Notes: generated from the letters alone by a model not told the origin. Shown: positions 46,817 to 57,550, counted from the first letter of the stretch. The stretch is DNA of 64,000 nucleotides from Sulfuriferula nivalis (GCF_009937995.1 NZ_AP021881.1:3224001-3288000); one strand, 5' to 3'. Made by a program: numbers and translations.

Positions 46817-47458
46817 TTAATGGCGATGCGCAGAATGTTGCATGAATGCACGTACCGCATCCATGATATTAACCTGTGCCAGCTCGGGACGAACTATTTT
46901 GCGTACGGCATATTCTGCAATGAACATGACTGCGACTAAAGGCATGAAGATGAAATTTGCAAATATCGACCAGACCGCAATCGGCTGCAAGAAGAACAAG
47001 CTGGTGGAAATGATGATCATCAGTGCGAAAAATGCGGTCCAGGCGACCGTGACCTGATAGGTATAACGTGCATACAGCGGGGTAAGTTCGCCGTGGACGA
47101 TGGTTGCAAGCTGGGTGCAGAGAGGTTGTCGCTGCTGGCGCAGCGTGCGCGCGAAAGTGAGCAGTAGCGCCCATTGCAGGCTTTCATGTTCCAGCCAGTA
47201 GATCCAGCCGTAATGAAGTTCGAGCATAGGCCACATTAGCCAGGCTAGTGAGGTGGTAACGATGATTGTGGCTATTAAGTAGCCCCGTCGTGTGGCATGC
47301 CATGTCATGATAATGCCAGTCAGAATCAGGGGGGCAAGTGCTACCAGTACACCTAAGGTGGCGCTGTGTGTCGATTGGTTGGTGTAGTTTGCCAAGATGG
47401 CGTAGCCGATAATGGCGAATGCGATGACGAGTCCGCGCATTAAGCCGGCATTGATCAT
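46817..47458 (-). CDS. COG4648-like membrane protein of aryl-polyene clusters
   Basis: 213 residues with about six membrane helices and a central loop (RTLRQQRQPLCTQLATIVHGELTPLYARYTYQVTVAWTAFF). The same kind of protein sits between carrier protein and ligase in many APE clusters; its function is not established. The start overlaps the carrier-protein stop by one base (TAATG). No catalytic motif is visible. Confidence 0.75.
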   Translation of the reverse strand: MINAGLMRGLVIAFAIIGYAILANYTNQSTHSATLGVLVALAPLILTGIIMTWHATRRGYLIATIIVTTSLAWLMWPMLELHYGWIYWLEHESLQWALLLTFARTLRQQRQPLCTQLATIVHGELTPLYARYTYQVTVAWTAFFALMIIISTSLFFLQPIAVWSIFANFIFMPLVAVMFIAEYAVRKIVRPELAQVNIMDAVRAFMQHSAHRH

Positions 47459-47742
47459 TACTTGCTTCGATGTGCTGCGATGTAGTCAGTCAGATTGCGC
47501 AACGAGCTGAATATGTGCTGATTATCCGCGTTGTCTGCGCGTAGCTGCAGGCCATAGCGTTTGGATACCACGAGTGCGATTTCGAGCACGTCTATAGAAT
47601 CCAGACCAAGTCCATCACCATATAGTGGTGCATCCAGCGTGATCTCGTCGGCAGAAATTTCAAGATTAAGCGCTTCGACCATGAGTGCGGCGATCTCTGG
47701 ATAGAACAGGCTGTTATCAGTAGTTGAGTGGTTGTCTGACAT
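47458..47742 (-). CDS. Acyl carrier protein of the aryl-polyene locus
   Basis: 94 residues from the ATG at 47740-47742; a TTG four codons upstream is less likely. The 4'-phosphopantetheine site is Ser49 in GLDSIDVLEIAL. The carrier holds the growing polyene. APE clusters usually have two carrier proteins; only one is seen here. It is the first gene of the long leftward operon, following a TATAAT box at 47829. Confidence 0.88.
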   Translation of the reverse strand: MSDNHSTTDNSLFYPEIAALMVEALNLEISADEITLDAPLYGDGLGLDSIDVLEIALVVSKRYGLQLRADNADNQHIFSSLRNLTDYIAAHRSK

Positions 47743-47828
47743 GGTGGTAATCAATTAAGTATGAAGCGGAAAAACAGGGTGGTTGCTGATTGCGTAGATC
47801 AATAACCTAATATTCAGTACGCCGATGA

Positions 47829-47834
47829 TTATAC
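47829..47834 (-). promoter_or_regulatory. Probable -10 box of the carrier-protein operon
   Basis: On the minus strand a perfect TATAAT stands 87 bp before the chosen ATG of the carrier protein. The -35 region has no clear TTGACA match. A transcript start near 47822 would give a leader of about 80 nt. Confidence 0.4.
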
Positions 47835-47854
47835 AACAATTATCTGGCAGGTGC

Positions 47855-47885
47855 CCGTTGTGTCACCATCAATGCCACAACGGGA
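47855..47885 (-). terminator. Hairpin after argB
   Basis: CCCGTTGTG (47855-47863) and CACAACGGG (47877-47885) form a 9-bp GC-rich stem 8 bp after the argB stop. No T-run follows. It probably separates argB from the polyene operon. Confidence 0.5.
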
Positions 47886-47892
47886 AGTAGCG

Positions 47893-48816
<924 letters not shown>

Positions 48817-48874
48817 TTAGAAAACGGCTGATTTAGGTTAAAATACTCGCTTTAATTTGCATGCGGATAATACG

Positions 48875-49375
48875 ATGAGCGCACCACAAATAGGCATAGT
48901 TATGGGTAGCAACAGCGATTGGGCAGTGATGCAACAGGCTGCGCTGATACTCAGATCATTTGATGTGGCGTTTGAAGCGAAAGTGGTGTCTGCGCACCGT
49001 ACACCTGATTTACTGTTTGATTATGCTGCGTCAGCCCAGTCACGTGGCTTGCGTGCGATTATCGCGGGTGCTGGCGGGGCTGCGCATTTGCCGGGCATGC
49101 TGGCAGCGAAAACTATAGTCCCTGTGCTCGGTGTGCCGGTACCGTCCAAATATTTGAAGGGGATGGATTCATTGCTCTCTATCGTGCAAATGCCTAAAGG
49201 CATCCCCGTTGCAACATTTGCCATCGGTGAAGCGGGCGCAGCCAATGCAGCCTTATTTGCGCTGGCAATACTGGCAACTGAGCAACCCGTGTTAGCACAA
49301 AAACTGGCGGATTTCCGTGCCAAGCAAGAGGCGACAGTGTTAGCGATGGATTTGCCTGACGTGGTGGTGGAATGA
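48875..49375 (+). CDS. purE: N5-carboxyaminoimidazole ribonucleotide mutase
   Basis: 166 residues from the ATG at 48875, chosen over a TTG 18 bp upstream because family proteins begin shortly before [11 protein letters not shown]. Other marks are [12 protein letters not shown] (catalytic His), [11 protein letters not shown] and [13 protein letters not shown]. PurE moves the carboxyl group of N5-CAIR to give CAIR in purine synthesis and works after PurK, whose gene overlaps by 4 bp (ATGA). Confidence 0.97.
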   Translation: MSAPQIGIVMGSNSDWAVMQQAALILRSFDVAFEAKVVSAHRTPDLLFDYAASAQSRGLRAIIAGAGGAAHLPGMLAAKTIVPVLGVPVPSKYLKGMDSLLSIVQMPKGIPVATFAIGEAGAANAALFALAILATEQPVLAQKLADFRAKQEATVLAMDLPDVVVE

Positions 49376-50514
49376 GCGCGATGATATTGCCGGGCGCAAC
49401 CTTGGGCATGCTCGGAGGCGGGCAATTGGGCCGCATGTTCACCGTGGCTGCACGTACTATGGGTTATCGGGTGATGGTGCTGGATCCTGATGCAGCCAGT
49501 CCGGCGGGGCAATTTGCCGATGAGCATCTTTGTGCCGATTATGCAGACATGGACGCGCTGGCCAAAATGGCGAAGTGCTGTGCTGCGATTACCACCGAAT
49601 TTGAAAATGTGCCTGCTGATACCCTGCGTTACCTGGCCGAGCATTGTCCAGTCAAACCCAGTGCCAATGCAGTAGAAATCGCACAAAACCGCGTGGCAGA
49701 AAAATCCTGGCTGCAACAGCATGGTTTTGCCACCGCACCTTTCGCGGTGATTACCCATGCCGATGATTTGCTCACGACGGTTGCTACCGTCGGCTACCCT
49801 GCTGTGCTTAAGGTGTCGCGTTTCGGCTATGACGGTAAAGGTCAGGTGCGAGTCGCCGATGTGGCGGCAGCGCAAGCAGCGTTTGCCAGCATGGGTGGAG
49901 AGACGTGTGTGCTGGAACGCATGATGTCGCTGGAATGCGAGTTGTCCGTGGTGTTGGGACGTAATGAAGCGGGTGAAACGGCAGTTTACCCGGTGGCAGA
50001 AAACATACACGAAGCTGGCATACTTGATATCAGCATCGTACCTGCGCGAGTAGCGGACAATCTCACTGCTCAAGCCCGCGAAATGGCAACAACCATCGCA
50101 CAACAGCTTAATTATTGCGGCGTCATGGCGGTAGAGTTTTTCGTTGTTAATGGCGGGCAACTAGTGGTCAACGAAATTGCCCCGCGTCCGCATAACAGTG
50201 GGCATTACACCCTGGATGCATGTTTATCCAGCCAGTTTGAAATGCAGGTTCGCACATTGTGCAATCTGCCACTAGGCGCAACCGCGCTGCACACGCCAGC
50301 CGTGATGGTTAACCTGCTGGGCGATGTCTGGGGCGATAGCCAGCCCAACTGGGCAGCGCTGATGGCGCATCCGCAAGCCAAGCTGCATCTATACGGCAAA
50401 CAAAGCGCGCGCCCGGGGCGCAAGATGGGGCATTTTACTTGTATCGATAATGACTTGGATGTGGCGTTGGTGTTGGCTAAGCAGATACGGGCGGAGTTGT
50501 CGTTTATTCAATAG
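49372..50514 (+). CDS. purK: N5-carboxyaminoimidazole ribonucleotide synthase
   Basis: 380 residues of the ATP-grasp fold: [13 protein letters not shown] near the N-terminus, [27 protein letters not shown] (ATP site) and [18 protein letters not shown]. It carboxylates AIR with ATP and bicarbonate to give N5-CAIR for PurE. It is translationally coupled to purE. purN, of the same pathway, lies 1.5 kb downstream on the other strand. Confidence 0.97.
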   Translation: MSAMILPGATLGMLGGGQLGRMFTVAARTMGYRVMVLDPDAASPAGQFADEHLCADYADMDALAKMAKCCAAITTEFENVPADTLRYLAEHCPVKPSANAVEIAQNRVAEKSWLQQHGFATAPFAVITHADDLLTTVATVGYPAVLKVSRFGYDGKGQVRVADVAAAQAAFASMGGETCVLERMMSLECELSVVLGRNEAGETAVYPVAENIHEAGILDISIVPARVADNLTAQAREMATTIAQQLNYCGVMAVEFFVVNGGQLVVNEIAPRPHNSGHYTLDACLSSQFEMQVRTLCNLPLGATALHTPAVMVNLLGDVWGDSQPNWAALMAHPQAKLHLYGKQSARPGRKMGHFTCIDNDLDVALVLAKQIRAELSFIQ

Positions 50515-50566
50515 GATATGCCGCGTTACTTCGCCTGTTGAGCGTTGGTTAGAATTAAGGAATCGT

Positions 50567-50896
50567 ATGTACTCAGCAACTTTTATCTTTGATAAGAAAC
50601 AGTACGATGAAGAGTTTTATAAACTAGACAGCGCTATAGCGGAGATTGCAAAGAATTCTGCTGGTTACCTTGGTGAAGAAGCTTGGGAAAATCCTGAGAC
50701 TGGTCGTGTTTCAAATGTATATTATTGGGAAACGCTGGAGGGGCTGCAAGAATTAATAAAGCACCCCACACACTTGAAGGCAAAGGCGTCACAGGCTAAG
50801 TGGCTTAATGGGTACCAAGTCGTTATTTCTCAAGTGATACGCGCTTATGGTGATGGCGCATTTCACCATCCAGCATCATCTTTTAAGAATAATTAA
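50567..50896 (+). CDS. Small ABM-like (antibiotic biosynthesis monooxygenase-type) protein
   Basis: 109 residues from the ATG at 50567, which has a good ribosome site (TTAAGGAATC); the open frame upstream of it overlaps purK and is not used. The pattern YSATFIFDKKQYDEEFYKLDSAIAEIAK, ENPETGRVSNVYYWETLEGLQELIKHP and QAKWLNGYQVVISQVIRAYG suggests the dimeric alpha/beta ABM fold of small cofactor-free monooxygenases and heme-degrading proteins. The reaction is unknown. It lies 52 bp after purK on the same strand. Confidence 0.65.
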   Translation: MYSATFIFDKKQYDEEFYKLDSAIAEIAKNSAGYLGEEAWENPETGRVSNVYYWETLEGLQELIKHPTHLKAKASQAKWLNGYQVVISQVIRAYGDGAFHHPASSFKNN

Positions 50897-51029
50897 ACTT
50901 TGCAAAAACCTGGGTCAGGATTGTCTATGTCCGAATTCTGAGATTCAGCTATTTTCCCGTTCCGGTTTGATCGTCATAATAGGGGTCAGTTCTCACATTG
51001 CTATATATCGTAAAGAATTTCGCTTGCTC

Positions 51030-52034
51030 CTATTCACCTGCTTTCATTCCAGTAATCAGTTGCTCCACTATCCCATATTTGCTGTGATCAATGCGGATTT
51101 TGACGGGGGTGAAGTTGTAGTCTGTTGCCAGCCACATGTCGATGGCGTCTTCGCCTTCTTCTGCTGGGCGTTGCAGGTGCAGGGTGTTGACTTCACCTAG
51201 TGCGGTATCAATGCGTTCTTCGCCAATGACGATTGCATGATAGGGCTTAAGGGATTTGCCTGAGGTAACGTGGCGTAGCATGTCTTCGGAAAACGGTGAG
51301 CGTACAACTAGCTGGAATATGACGCTGAGAATATCCTGGGCGTTGTCTTCCAGGGGTACTGAATAGGCGTTGTTGTCTTTGGTGATAGTGACAGTTTTCC
51401 GGGTGTAATCAAAGTGTGCGGCAGTAGTTTTGTCGGGGGTGGCACGGCCACGCTGTATCCAGAAATCGTCGGGTGCTAGTCCAAACGGGGTGATTTTGCC
51501 CTGGCTAATCTGGACGAGGTTGCCAGGTTGTATTAATGAAAATATCCCTATGCCGTGAGTAATGCTGGTGAGTGTGTAACCACCGCTTTTGTTTACCCAG
51601 ATGTAAGTGGCACTACCCAGATTGAAGAGGTCTTCGCCTTTGACGACTTTGTATTGTAATTCCAGCCTTGCAGGAGGGTAATTTAGAGTCGGGGTGTCTG
51701 GTGCGGATATGTCGTCGGTAACAGGGGCGTTTGCATTGGGCTCTACTGCGGTTGGTTCAACAGCAGGAGTTGCATCTTGGGTGGTTACAATTGTTTGTGC
51801 CGGTTTTGGCGGGTGTGGCTTTGCAAGATGGTGTGGTTTCTTTGGTGCGGTAGTTTTTTTAGTGGTAGATGGTGTGGTGGGTTTGGGCATGGGCTGTAAA
51901 CGTGCTTCGATGATGGTAGTGTCATCATCTATATTCAGCGGCAGGCTGAATTTTACACCTGTAAGCAAAAGCACATGTATCAACAGCGAGGCAATAAACG
52001 CGATAACTAAAGCACGCTTGCTGTTGAGGGTCAT
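51030..52034 (-). CDS. DUF3108-type envelope protein with TonB-like N-terminus
   Basis: 334 residues: an N-terminal membrane helix (about 8-28), a Pro/Lys/Thr-rich spacer (about 48-125) as in periplasm-spanning TonB-like proteins, and a C-terminal domain with LELQYKVVKGEDLFNLGSATYIW and LHLQRPAEEGEDAIDMWLATDYNFTPVKIRID, characteristic of DUF3108. The function is unknown. It lies 2 bp after purN, and the pair follows ybiT, so all three may share a transcript. The 133 bp before purK's neighbour contain only short GGTCAG-type sequences. Confidence 0.75.
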   Translation of the reverse strand: MTLNSKRALVIAFIASLLIHVLLLTGVKFSLPLNIDDDTTIIEARLQPMPKPTTPSTTKKTTAPKKPHHLAKPHPPKPAQTIVTTQDATPAVEPTAVEPNANAPVTDDISAPDTPTLNYPPARLELQYKVVKGEDLFNLGSATYIWVNKSGGYTLTSITHGIGIFSLIQPGNLVQISQGKITPFGLAPDDFWIQRGRATPDKTTAAHFDYTRKTVTITKDNNAYSVPLEDNAQDILSVIFQLVVRSPFSEDMLRHVTSGKSLKPYHAIVIGEERIDTALGEVNTLHLQRPAEEGEDAIDMWLATDYNFTPVKIRIDHSKYGIVEQLITGMKAGE

Positions 52035-52036
52035 GT

Positions 52037-52669
52037 TTATGGCTCGGTATAAAAGACTGTTTGCTCTGACCCATTGTTATTTAATAAGTTTACTTTGCCA
52101 TCAGCGGCTAATTGTATGCGCCCGCCGATAAACCAGTGGATTGCAGTTGGGTATATCTGATGTTCCATGCACAGTACACGCTCACTCAGGCTGTCGGCAT
52201 TGTCATTGTTGAGCACGGGGACGGCAGCCTGGATGATGATAGGGCCGTGATCGAGTGTGGGGGTGACAAAATGGACGGTGCAGCCATGCACTTTGACGCC
52301 ATCATCCAGTGCGCGTTGATGGGTGTTGAGTCCTGCGTAGCTGGGTAATAGTGAAGGGTGAATATTAAGCAGGCGTCCTTGATAGTGGTTTACAAACTCA
52401 TCCGTCAATATGCGCATATAACCTGCAAGCACGACTAAATCAGGTTGGTAACCATCGATGATTTGTATCATCGCTTTATCAAATTCAGCGCGACTGGCAA
52501 AGGTGGTATGTGCCAAAGCTTGTGTAGCAATTCCCGCAGCTTGTGCAACTTGCAAACCTGTTGCGTCGGGTTTGTTGCTGATGACGGCAACAATTTGTGC
52601 GGGGAGTTGCGCGGCTAAAATTGCTTGCAGATTCGAGCCGCGTCCGGAGATGAGTACAACGATGCGCAT
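52037..52669 (-). CDS. purN: Phosphoribosylglycinamide formyltransferase
   Basis: 210 residues matching PurN: VLISGRGSNLQAIL (substrate phosphate loop), LVVLAGYMRILT, the catalytic NIHPSLLPSYAGLNTH and HFVTPTLDHGPII with the conserved Asp. It adds a formyl group from 10-formyl-THF to GAR in purine synthesis. The ATG overlaps the ybiT stop by one base and the DUF3108 gene is 2 bp downstream. Confidence 0.96.
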   Translation of the reverse strand: MRIVVLISGRGSNLQAILAAQLPAQIVAVISNKPDATGLQVAQAAGIATQALAHTTFASRAEFDKAMIQIIDGYQPDLVVLAGYMRILTDEFVNHYQGRLLNIHPSLLPSYAGLNTHQRALDDGVKVHGCTVHFVTPTLDHGPIIIQAAVPVLNNDNADSLSERVLCMEHQIYPTAIHWFIGGRIQLAADGKVNLLNNNGSEQTVFYTEP

Positions 52670-54264
52670 TAATTCAAGCCGCGACTGGTGAGGAATTCCT
52701 CGTAGTTGCCGTTGAATATATCGGCCTTGTTGTCTTTAATCTCGATCAAGCGAGTTGCCAGTGAAGATACGAATGAACGGTCATGTGAGACGAATATCAC
52801 CGTGCCTTTGTAGAGCTCAACTGCGGTGTTAATGGACTCGATGGACTCCATATCCATGTGGTTGGTTGGCTCATCCAGTACCAGTACGTTGGCCTGGTTC
52901 AAGGTGAGCTTGCCGAACATCATACGGCCTTGTTCGCCACCGGATAATACTTTGACTGATTTTTTGACGTCGTCACCCGAGAACAACAGTTTGCCCAGAA
53001 CGCTGCGGATAGCTTGATCGTCTTCGCCGTGCGTTGCCCATTGTTTCATCCAGTCAAACAGGTTCAGGTCGGTATCAAATTCGGATGCATGATCTTGCGC
53101 GTAGTAGGCAATGTTGGCATTTTCTGACCATTTGATTTTGCCGCCTAAGGCAGGTAATTCGCCCATCAGTGTTTTTACCAACGAGGTTTTACCAGCACCG
53201 TTTTCACCGATGATGGCGATGCGTTCACCTGCTTCGATGATGATATCAAGCTTGGTAAATAACGGGGTGTCATAACCAACAGCCAATTCACTGACTTCAA
53301 CCACGTTACGATGTAGCTGTTTTTCTTGCTCAAAGCGTATGTAAGGATACTGACGTGATGATGGTTTGATGACCGCCATGTCCTGTTTGAGCTTGTCGAT
53401 TTGCTTGACGCGTGAAGTTGCCTGACGTGCTTTGGACGCATTCGCAGAGAATCGTGATACGAAGGTTTGCAGTTCTGCAATTTTGTCTTTGGCTCGCGCG
53501 TTTGCAGCCTGTAAACCATCTTTAGCTTGTGCCGCAGCGGTCATGTATTCGTCGTAGTTACCCGGGAATAGCTGAATTTTGCCGTAATCCAAGTCGGCCA
53601 TGTGGGTGCAGATGGAGTTCAGGAAGTGGCGGTCATGAGAAATAATCACCATGGTGCAACTACGCTGGTCAAGGATATCTTCCAGCCAGCGGATGGCGTT
53701 GATGTCCAGGTTGTTGGTTGGTTCGTCGAGTAGCAGAATATCAGGATTGCCAAACAGGGCTTGCGCCAGCAAAACACGCAACTTCCAGCCTGGTGCAACT
53801 TCGCGCATCGTGCCAGTGTGCTGTGCACTAGGGATGCCCAGACCTAATAGCAGTTCGCCAGCACGGGCTTCGGCTGAGTAGCCATCTAATTCTGCAAACT
53901 TGCCTTCAAGCTCAGCCGCACGCATGTAGTCGTCTTCAGTGGCTTCCAGATTGGCATAAATGCTGTCTTTTTCATGCTTGACTGCCCATAGTTCGGCATC
54001 GCCTTGCATGACCACATCCAGCACAATTTGATCTTCATAACCAAATTGGTCCTGGCGCAGCCAGCCAAGTTTGTCGCCTGTGTCGAGGGCAACATGACCT
54101 TGAGTCGGCGCAATCTGCCCGGCCAGTATTTTCATGAAAGTGGATTTGCCAGAGCCGTTTGCACCGATTAAACCATAGCGATTACCATCGCCAAATTTAA
54201 CAGTAACGTTTTCAAACAGCGGCTTGGCGCCAAATTGTATGGTGAGACCTTGAGTAGCTAGCAC
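52669..54264 (-). CDS. ybiT: ABC-F family ATPase YbiT
   Basis: 531 residues with two ABC cassettes and no membrane helix. Cassette 1 has GANGSGKST, then [16 protein letters not shown] and [11 protein letters not shown]; cassette 2 has [21 protein letters not shown] and [11 protein letters not shown]. The linker ([16 protein letters not shown]) matches YbiT. ABC-F proteins bind the ribosome and act on stalled translation. The start is GTG, with no better ATG nearby. It heads the leftward group with purN and the DUF3108 gene. Confidence 0.92.
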   Translation of the reverse strand: MLATQGLTIQFGAKPLFENVTVKFGDGNRYGLIGANGSGKSTFMKILAGQIAPTQGHVALDTGDKLGWLRQDQFGYEDQIVLDVVMQGDAELWAVKHEKDSIYANLEATEDDYMRAAELEGKFAELDGYSAEARAGELLLGLGIPSAQHTGTMREVAPGWKLRVLLAQALFGNPDILLLDEPTNNLDINAIRWLEDILDQRSCTMVIISHDRHFLNSICTHMADLDYGKIQLFPGNYDEYMTAAAQAKDGLQAANARAKDKIAELQTFVSRFSANASKARQATSRVKQIDKLKQDMAVIKPSSRQYPYIRFEQEKQLHRNVVEVSELAVGYDTPLFTKLDIIIEAGERIAIIGENGAGKTSLVKTLMGELPALGGKIKWSENANIAYYAQDHASEFDTDLNLFDWMKQWATHGEDDQAIRSVLGKLLFSGDDVKKSVKVLSGGEQGRMMFGKLTLNQANVLVLDEPTNHMDMESIESINTAVELYKGTVIFVSHDRSFVSSLATRLIEIKDNKADIFNGNYEEFLTSRGLN

Positions 54265-54316
54265 GGCAGTAACCTAACGAACAAATAAGTTACTATTCTA
54301 CACCGATACCTTGGGC

Positions 54317-56647
54317 TTAGACGAGAGGTGCGGGTTTGTGCAGGAAATAGCCTTGCATCATATCCACGCCCAGTTCCTGTAATAGCATGTGAATTTCGGC
54401 TGTTTCCACGCACTCAGCGACAGTTTTCTTACCCAGCCCATGCGCTACGTCGACGATGGCCTTAATAAAAACACGGTTGTCTGGTTCTTCGCAAAGGTTA
54501 CGGATAAACAGGCCGTCGATTTTGAGGACATCGGCATCGAGGTATTTAAGATAGGCGAATGAGGCGAAGCCTGTGCCAAAGTCATCGAGACTGACCGAGC
54601 AGCCCATCTGGCGAAGCGCCTGTATGGTGCGCTGGGCATCCTGCAAGTCTGACAGTGCAGCTGTTTCAGTGATTTCAAACATGAGTCTGGCATGATCGAT
54701 CTGGTTATGGGTGAGCAATTCCAGTATGTAATCGGTTAGTCCGGTGTCGTCGAGTGATCGACCCGATAAATTAACCGCGATTGCCGGAATATCAGGGCGG
54801 GTGGCTAGCGTTAATATGCTGTGACTAAGTACCCAGCGATCTATGGCGAGTATTTGGCCAGATTGTTCAGCAATATTAATGAAATGGGCGGGCGCCACTA
54901 GCTCGACATCGGGAGCTTCGCGCATGCGGATTAAGGCTTCATAGTGCGACACTCGGTTGCTGTGAGTGTGATATACACCCTGGAAGTGCAATACGAATAG
55001 CTCATTCTCCAAAGCTTGTTGTATGCGACGGCTCCATTGCATGGTTTGTACCATGTCGCGTGAAATATCTTGTTCCGCCTGATAAATGCGCCAGCTGTTC
55101 TTGCCTGCGAGTTTGGCCTGATACATCGCCGCGTCTGCCCGGGATACTAAAATTTCAGCATCTTGTGCATGCTGCGGGAATAAAGCGATGCCGATGCTGG
55201 ATGTGATGCGGATATCCTGATCTTCAAAATGAAACGGAATCTGAGCAATGGCGATAACAACACGGCTGGCCAGGGTTTGTGCGTCTGCCTGGCCGGCAAC
55301 GTTAAGGAGTATGGCAAATTCGTCACCACCGAGGCGGTAGAGTGTTTCACCTGCGCGTATCAGGCTGCTCATGACGCCAGCGATGCGTATCAGCGTTTCA
55401 TCTCCGGCATGGTGCCCAAAAGTATCGTTGATGTGCTTGAAACCATCCAGATCAATAAATAGTAGCGCGCCAGCTTGCTGGGTACGAGCATGTTCGATAA
55501 AGGTGGCGTTCAAAGCCTTTTCAAAGCTGTGTCTGTTATACAAACCAGTCAGTGCATCGCGTTCAGCCAGATAGATGAGCTGGCTTGCCGCAAGTCGTGA
55601 CTGGGTGATGTCATCGAATATCCATAATTCACCTATGGGCTGTCCATCAATATTATGAATAGTGCGTATGGTGTGGGTAATGATGCGTCCATCCACCATA
55701 TCGATTTCCAGCGCCTGGGCGCGTTTACCCGGTCGTGCCAGATGCTCGGAAAAAGCAGATGGGTTGGCGAGTGCTATACCCGATTCTTGTAGTGCCAGTG
55801 TTGCCAGTTTTCCGTGCATTTGCTCTGGATTTTTAAGCCGCCATATATTGTTAAATGCAGGATTGCTATAGAGGATAGCGCCTTGGTTATCCACAAACAG
55901 GATGCCCAGATTCATGGTGGCTAATAACGCTGTGAGACGCGCTTGTTCGGCTTGTGCCAGATCCAGACTAGCGCGGAGTTGAGTTTGCAATTTATGGAGA
56001 TCGGCAATTTGTTGCTGCAAGGTGTCGGCCATGTGATTAAAGGCGATGTTCAGTTTGCCTATTTCATCCTGCTCGGTCTCTGATAATCGAATATGCAAAT
56101 TGCCGTGACTGAATGCCTCGCTGGCCAGCGAAAGTTGACGTAAGCGTTTGGTGATCCATATGCTTAATGTTAGCAGCAGTATGGCCGCAATCAGTATGGT
56201 CGCAACGGCTATCCAGAAGCCACGTAATAGCAGTGCCTGTTGAGCGCGCTGCTCAGTCGTGGTTGATAAATCGAATGTTAATGTGCCTATGACCAGATCA
56301 TTAATTTCGATAGGCAGGGTTTGGTGGACGGCATCGGGCGTGGGTTTACCTTCGGTGGCAATGAGTGACCCCGAGTCATCTATCAGGCGCAAATAGGCAA
56401 TGCCATCATCGCGCCGTATGCGTTTTAATAGTAGATTGATGCTGGCAATATCGCGTTCGAACAGGGCGTTGGCAATATTGGTATTGAGGAGTGGGCGTAA
56501 CTCATTGATACGCGTTTGGGTTTGTTGTTGTAGCGCCTTGTTGAATGTGGTGAACGATGTGTAGCCCAGCGCCAACAAAACCAATGCTTGCACCAGACTA
56601 GCGGCGATAAGCATTTTTAACCATAGAGGTGTATTAGGCAGTTTCAC
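54317..56647 (-). CDS. Membrane HAMP-PAS-GGDEF-EAL protein
   Basis: 776 residues: membrane helices at about 12-30 and 143-165 enclosing a periplasmic region, HAMP (166-220), PAS (235-350), GGDEF (intact GGDEF at 440-444) and EAL (EAL at 570-572, later DDFGTGFASF). Both catalytic motifs look intact. The start is GTG, overlapping the stop of the PhnD-like gene (GTGA). I infer that the PhnD-like protein binds a ligand and controls cyclic-di-GMP production through this protein. It is the second GGDEF-EAL gene of the window; the first (3003) has a different sensor part. Confidence 0.9.
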   Translation of the reverse strand: MKLPNTPLWLKMLIAASLVQALVLLALGYTSFTTFNKALQQQTQTRINELRPLLNTNIANALFERDIASINLLLKRIRRDDGIAYLRLIDDSGSLIATEGKPTPDAVHQTLPIEINDLVIGTLTFDLSTTTEQRAQQALLLRGFWIAVATILIAAILLLTLSIWITKRLRQLSLASEAFSHGNLHIRLSETEQDEIGKLNIAFNHMADTLQQQIADLHKLQTQLRASLDLAQAEQARLTALLATMNLGILFVDNQGAILYSNPAFNNIWRLKNPEQMHGKLATLALQESGIALANPSAFSEHLARPGKRAQALEIDMVDGRIITHTIRTIHNIDGQPIGELWIFDDITQSRLAASQLIYLAERDALTGLYNRHSFEKALNATFIEHARTQQAGALLFIDLDGFKHINDTFGHHAGDETLIRIAGVMSSLIRAGETLYRLGGDEFAILLNVAGQADAQTLASRVVIAIAQIPFHFEDQDIRITSSIGIALFPQHAQDAEILVSRADAAMYQAKLAGKNSWRIYQAEQDISRDMVQTMQWSRRIQQALENELFVLHFQGVYHTHSNRVSHYEALIRMREAPDVELVAPAHFINIAEQSGQILAIDRWVLSHSILTLATRPDIPAIAVNLSGRSLDDTGLTDYILELLTHNQIDHARLMFEITETAALSDLQDAQRTIQALRQMGCSVSLDDFGTGFASFAYLKYLDADVLKIDGLFIRNLCEEPDNRVFIKAIVDVAHGLGKKTVAECVETAEIHMLLQELGVDMMQGYFLHKPAPLV

Positions 56648-57483
56648 GGTTGGGCGAGTAAGGATTGGGTGATAACGGCGTAAGGCTGGGTAGGCGCAAG
56701 GTCTTGTCCATTCGCCATTACAATGGCGCCCAAACGCTGATTGGCTGCGAAATTAACGCCTTCAGGGGTGTTGGAGAAATTAAGCAAGGCTTTACGCAGA
56801 CTGGCGCTGGTGGTTTTGTCCAGTTTGGGTGCGCTCATGAAAAACTGGCTGGCCACGGCTTTGGTCTGGCCAATTACGTGCAGGGTTTGCTGAATGTCCT
56901 CCGCCATTTGGCTATAAGGCAGGTTGCCTATGATGGCGCAATCGGCTTTGTTGACCATTACTGCGAGTGCTGCATTGGTATGGTTATTCAGGACTATCGA
57001 CTGATAGTCGACTCCCTCCTGCAGTCCCTGGGATAATAAATAACTTGTTCCGAGTTGATGCACTATGGTCAAGGGGTCGGTGAGTGCAATGATTTTATGG
57101 CGGCAGTCTGCCGAGCTTTCGATGTGGGTGTTGCGTTTGCTGACCAGTAATCCTGCAACAGCATTGGTGTAACGTGCCAAGGGTTGATAGTTGGATTCCG
57201 TCATGGCTAGTCCAGCCAGATTTGGTGCGGTAATGATAAAGTCAAATTTTTGGTCACGAGTAGCCTGATAAAACTCCCGGAAGTCCTTTGCTGACGACAG
57301 GCGCACAGGTATCCCAATTTGTTGCGTTAAATAAATTGCGAGAGGCTGGTATATGGTGACTAATTTATGCGCAGGCAGGTTGGGAAATATGCCTAACGTC
57401 AGGCTGCGAGTTTGTGCCCATGCAGTCAAAGGAAGGCTGAGAAATAGCAACAGACTAAAGAAAAACGTACGCGTAAAGTTCAT
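56644..57483 (-). CDS. PhnD-like periplasmic substrate-binding protein
   Basis: 279 residues with a signal peptide (FFFSLLLFLSLPLTAWA). SLTLGIFPNLPAHKLVTIYQPLAIYLTQQIG and FDFIITAPNLAGLAMTESNYQPL follow the phosphate/phosphonate-binding PhnD fold. No ABC permease or ATPase gene is adjacent, so it is unlikely to be an import component; the GGDEF-EAL gene follows with a 4-bp overlap. The ligand could be phosphite, phosphonate or something else. Confidence 0.82.
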   Translation of the reverse strand: MNFTRTFFFSLLLFLSLPLTAWAQTRSLTLGIFPNLPAHKLVTIYQPLAIYLTQQIGIPVRLSSAKDFREFYQATRDQKFDFIITAPNLAGLAMTESNYQPLARYTNAVAGLLVSKRNTHIESSADCRHKIIALTDPLTIVHQLGTSYLLSQGLQEGVDYQSIVLNNHTNAALAVMVNKADCAIIGNLPYSQMAEDIQQTLHVIGQTKAVASQFFMSAPKLDKTTSASLRKALLNFSNTPEGVNFAANQRLGAIVMANGQDLAPTQPYAVITQSLLAQP

Positions 57484-57550
57484 GACCCCTCCTCGTGAAG
57501 TTGAGCGTTTGCGTGGTCATGGGGCTTGTTACGTCGTGCAAAGGCTCAGC

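Noticed and set aside
49021-50160. A 379-codon open frame on the minus strand across purE-purK
   Set aside because: It lies entirely antisense to purE and purK, has a low-complexity His/Cys-rich translation and no recognisable motif.
50897-51029. Remnant of a mobile element with GGTCAG repeats after the ABM-like gene
   Set aside because: Two short GGTCAG-containing stretches are visible but there are no terminal repeats, target duplication or transposase fragment.
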